NCBI GenBank assembly: GCA_046728115.1
Contig: JBKPDW010000247.1
Span: 1-6,228 of the forward strand
Direction of reading: 5' to 3'
DNA length: 6,228 bases
Origin: CAVSWN01 sp046728115
GTDB lineage: Bacteria > Acidobacteriota > Vicinamibacteria > Vicinamibacterales > CAVVIG01
This document shows positions 6,076 through 6,228 of the stretch, piece by piece (positions within the stretch are counted from its first letter, which is position 1; each line of letters starts with the position of its first letter). A program made the position numbers and the translations under genes. The notes beneath the pieces are model-generated. The model searched no databases, was not told the DNA's origin, and saw nothing but the letters and a program-made list of their open reading frames with translations.

Positions 6076-6228
6076 GTGCCGAGAAAGACCAACGGCAAGC
6101 CGGGTGACCTGCAGCAGGCAATGGCGCTGCTGATTCAGAACCAGGCTTCGTTCTTGTCGACATTCCTTGCCCACACCGCGAGAGCTGATGAGCGTTTCGC
6201 ACGCATCGAAAACGATTTGGACCAGATC
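6076..6228 (+). CDS. 5' end of a small hydrophilic protein, probably coiled-coil (partial)
   Basis: From GTG 6076 the frame stays open for 51 codons to the window edge. It begins MPRKTNGKPGDLQQAMALLI and continues as an amphipathic helix with ADERFARIENDLDQI, whose heptad-like spacing of hydrophobic residues suggests a coiled coil. There is no signal peptide and no clear membrane segment. I recall similar short proteins with a basic 'PRKTNGKP' start in Acidobacteriota genomes, but their function is unknown to me. No Shine-Dalgarno site precedes the GTG; a promoter-like motif sits directly in front instead, which fits a leaderless message. ATG 6121, in the same frame, is a possible but less attractive start because the basic N-terminus would be lost. 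Confidence 0.6.
   Translation, partial: MPRKTNGKPGDLQQAMALLIQNQASFLSTFLAHTARADERFARIENDLDQI

Overview
This is a GC-rich bacterial window, dense with genes. It probably comes from a soil or sediment Acidobacteriota-like chromosome. That placement is an inference: it rests on base composition, the number of exported catabolic enzymes, the C-terminal domain style of the first gene, and the start of a small coiled-coil-type protein at the right edge. No rRNA, tRNA, CRISPR array, insertion sequence or phage gene is visible.

Left half, all on the + strand. The C-terminal end of an unidentified secreted-type protein (1-426) is followed after 47 bp by a Tat-exported amidase-signature hydrolase (474-2084). 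After a further 51 bp, which holds an RNA hairpin and a palindrome, comes a Sec-exported dihydropyrimidinase/hydantoinase-like metal-dependent amidohydrolase (2136-3614). These two enzymes look like a two-gene unit. Both cleave C-N amide-type bonds and both carry export signals, so they may act one after the other on cyclic imides or ureides outside the cytoplasm. The substrate is not known.

Middle. A convergent spacer of 272 bp (3615-3886) holds no convincing gene. Next is a small FMN-binding split-barrel protein of the pyridoxamine-5'-phosphate oxidase-like family on the - strand (3887-4309). It is divergent, across a 120 bp spacer, from a HpaB-like FADH2-dependent aromatic hydroxylase on the + strand (4430-5938). 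Both genes have good Shine-Dalgarno sites. An AT-rich island between them carries overlapping -10-like hexamers on the two strands. No HpaC-type reductase gene is in the window.

Right edge. After the hydroxylase comes a strong 12-bp hairpin (5993-6024) and a second small GC hairpin. The 5' end of a further + strand gene starts at GTG 6076 and runs off the window. It sits seven bases behind an extended -10-like motif and may be leaderless.

No clearly new multi-gene system is visible. The most interesting points are the exported amidase/hydantoinase pair with altered substrate-contact residues, the symmetrical divergent promoter, and the candidate leaderless gene.
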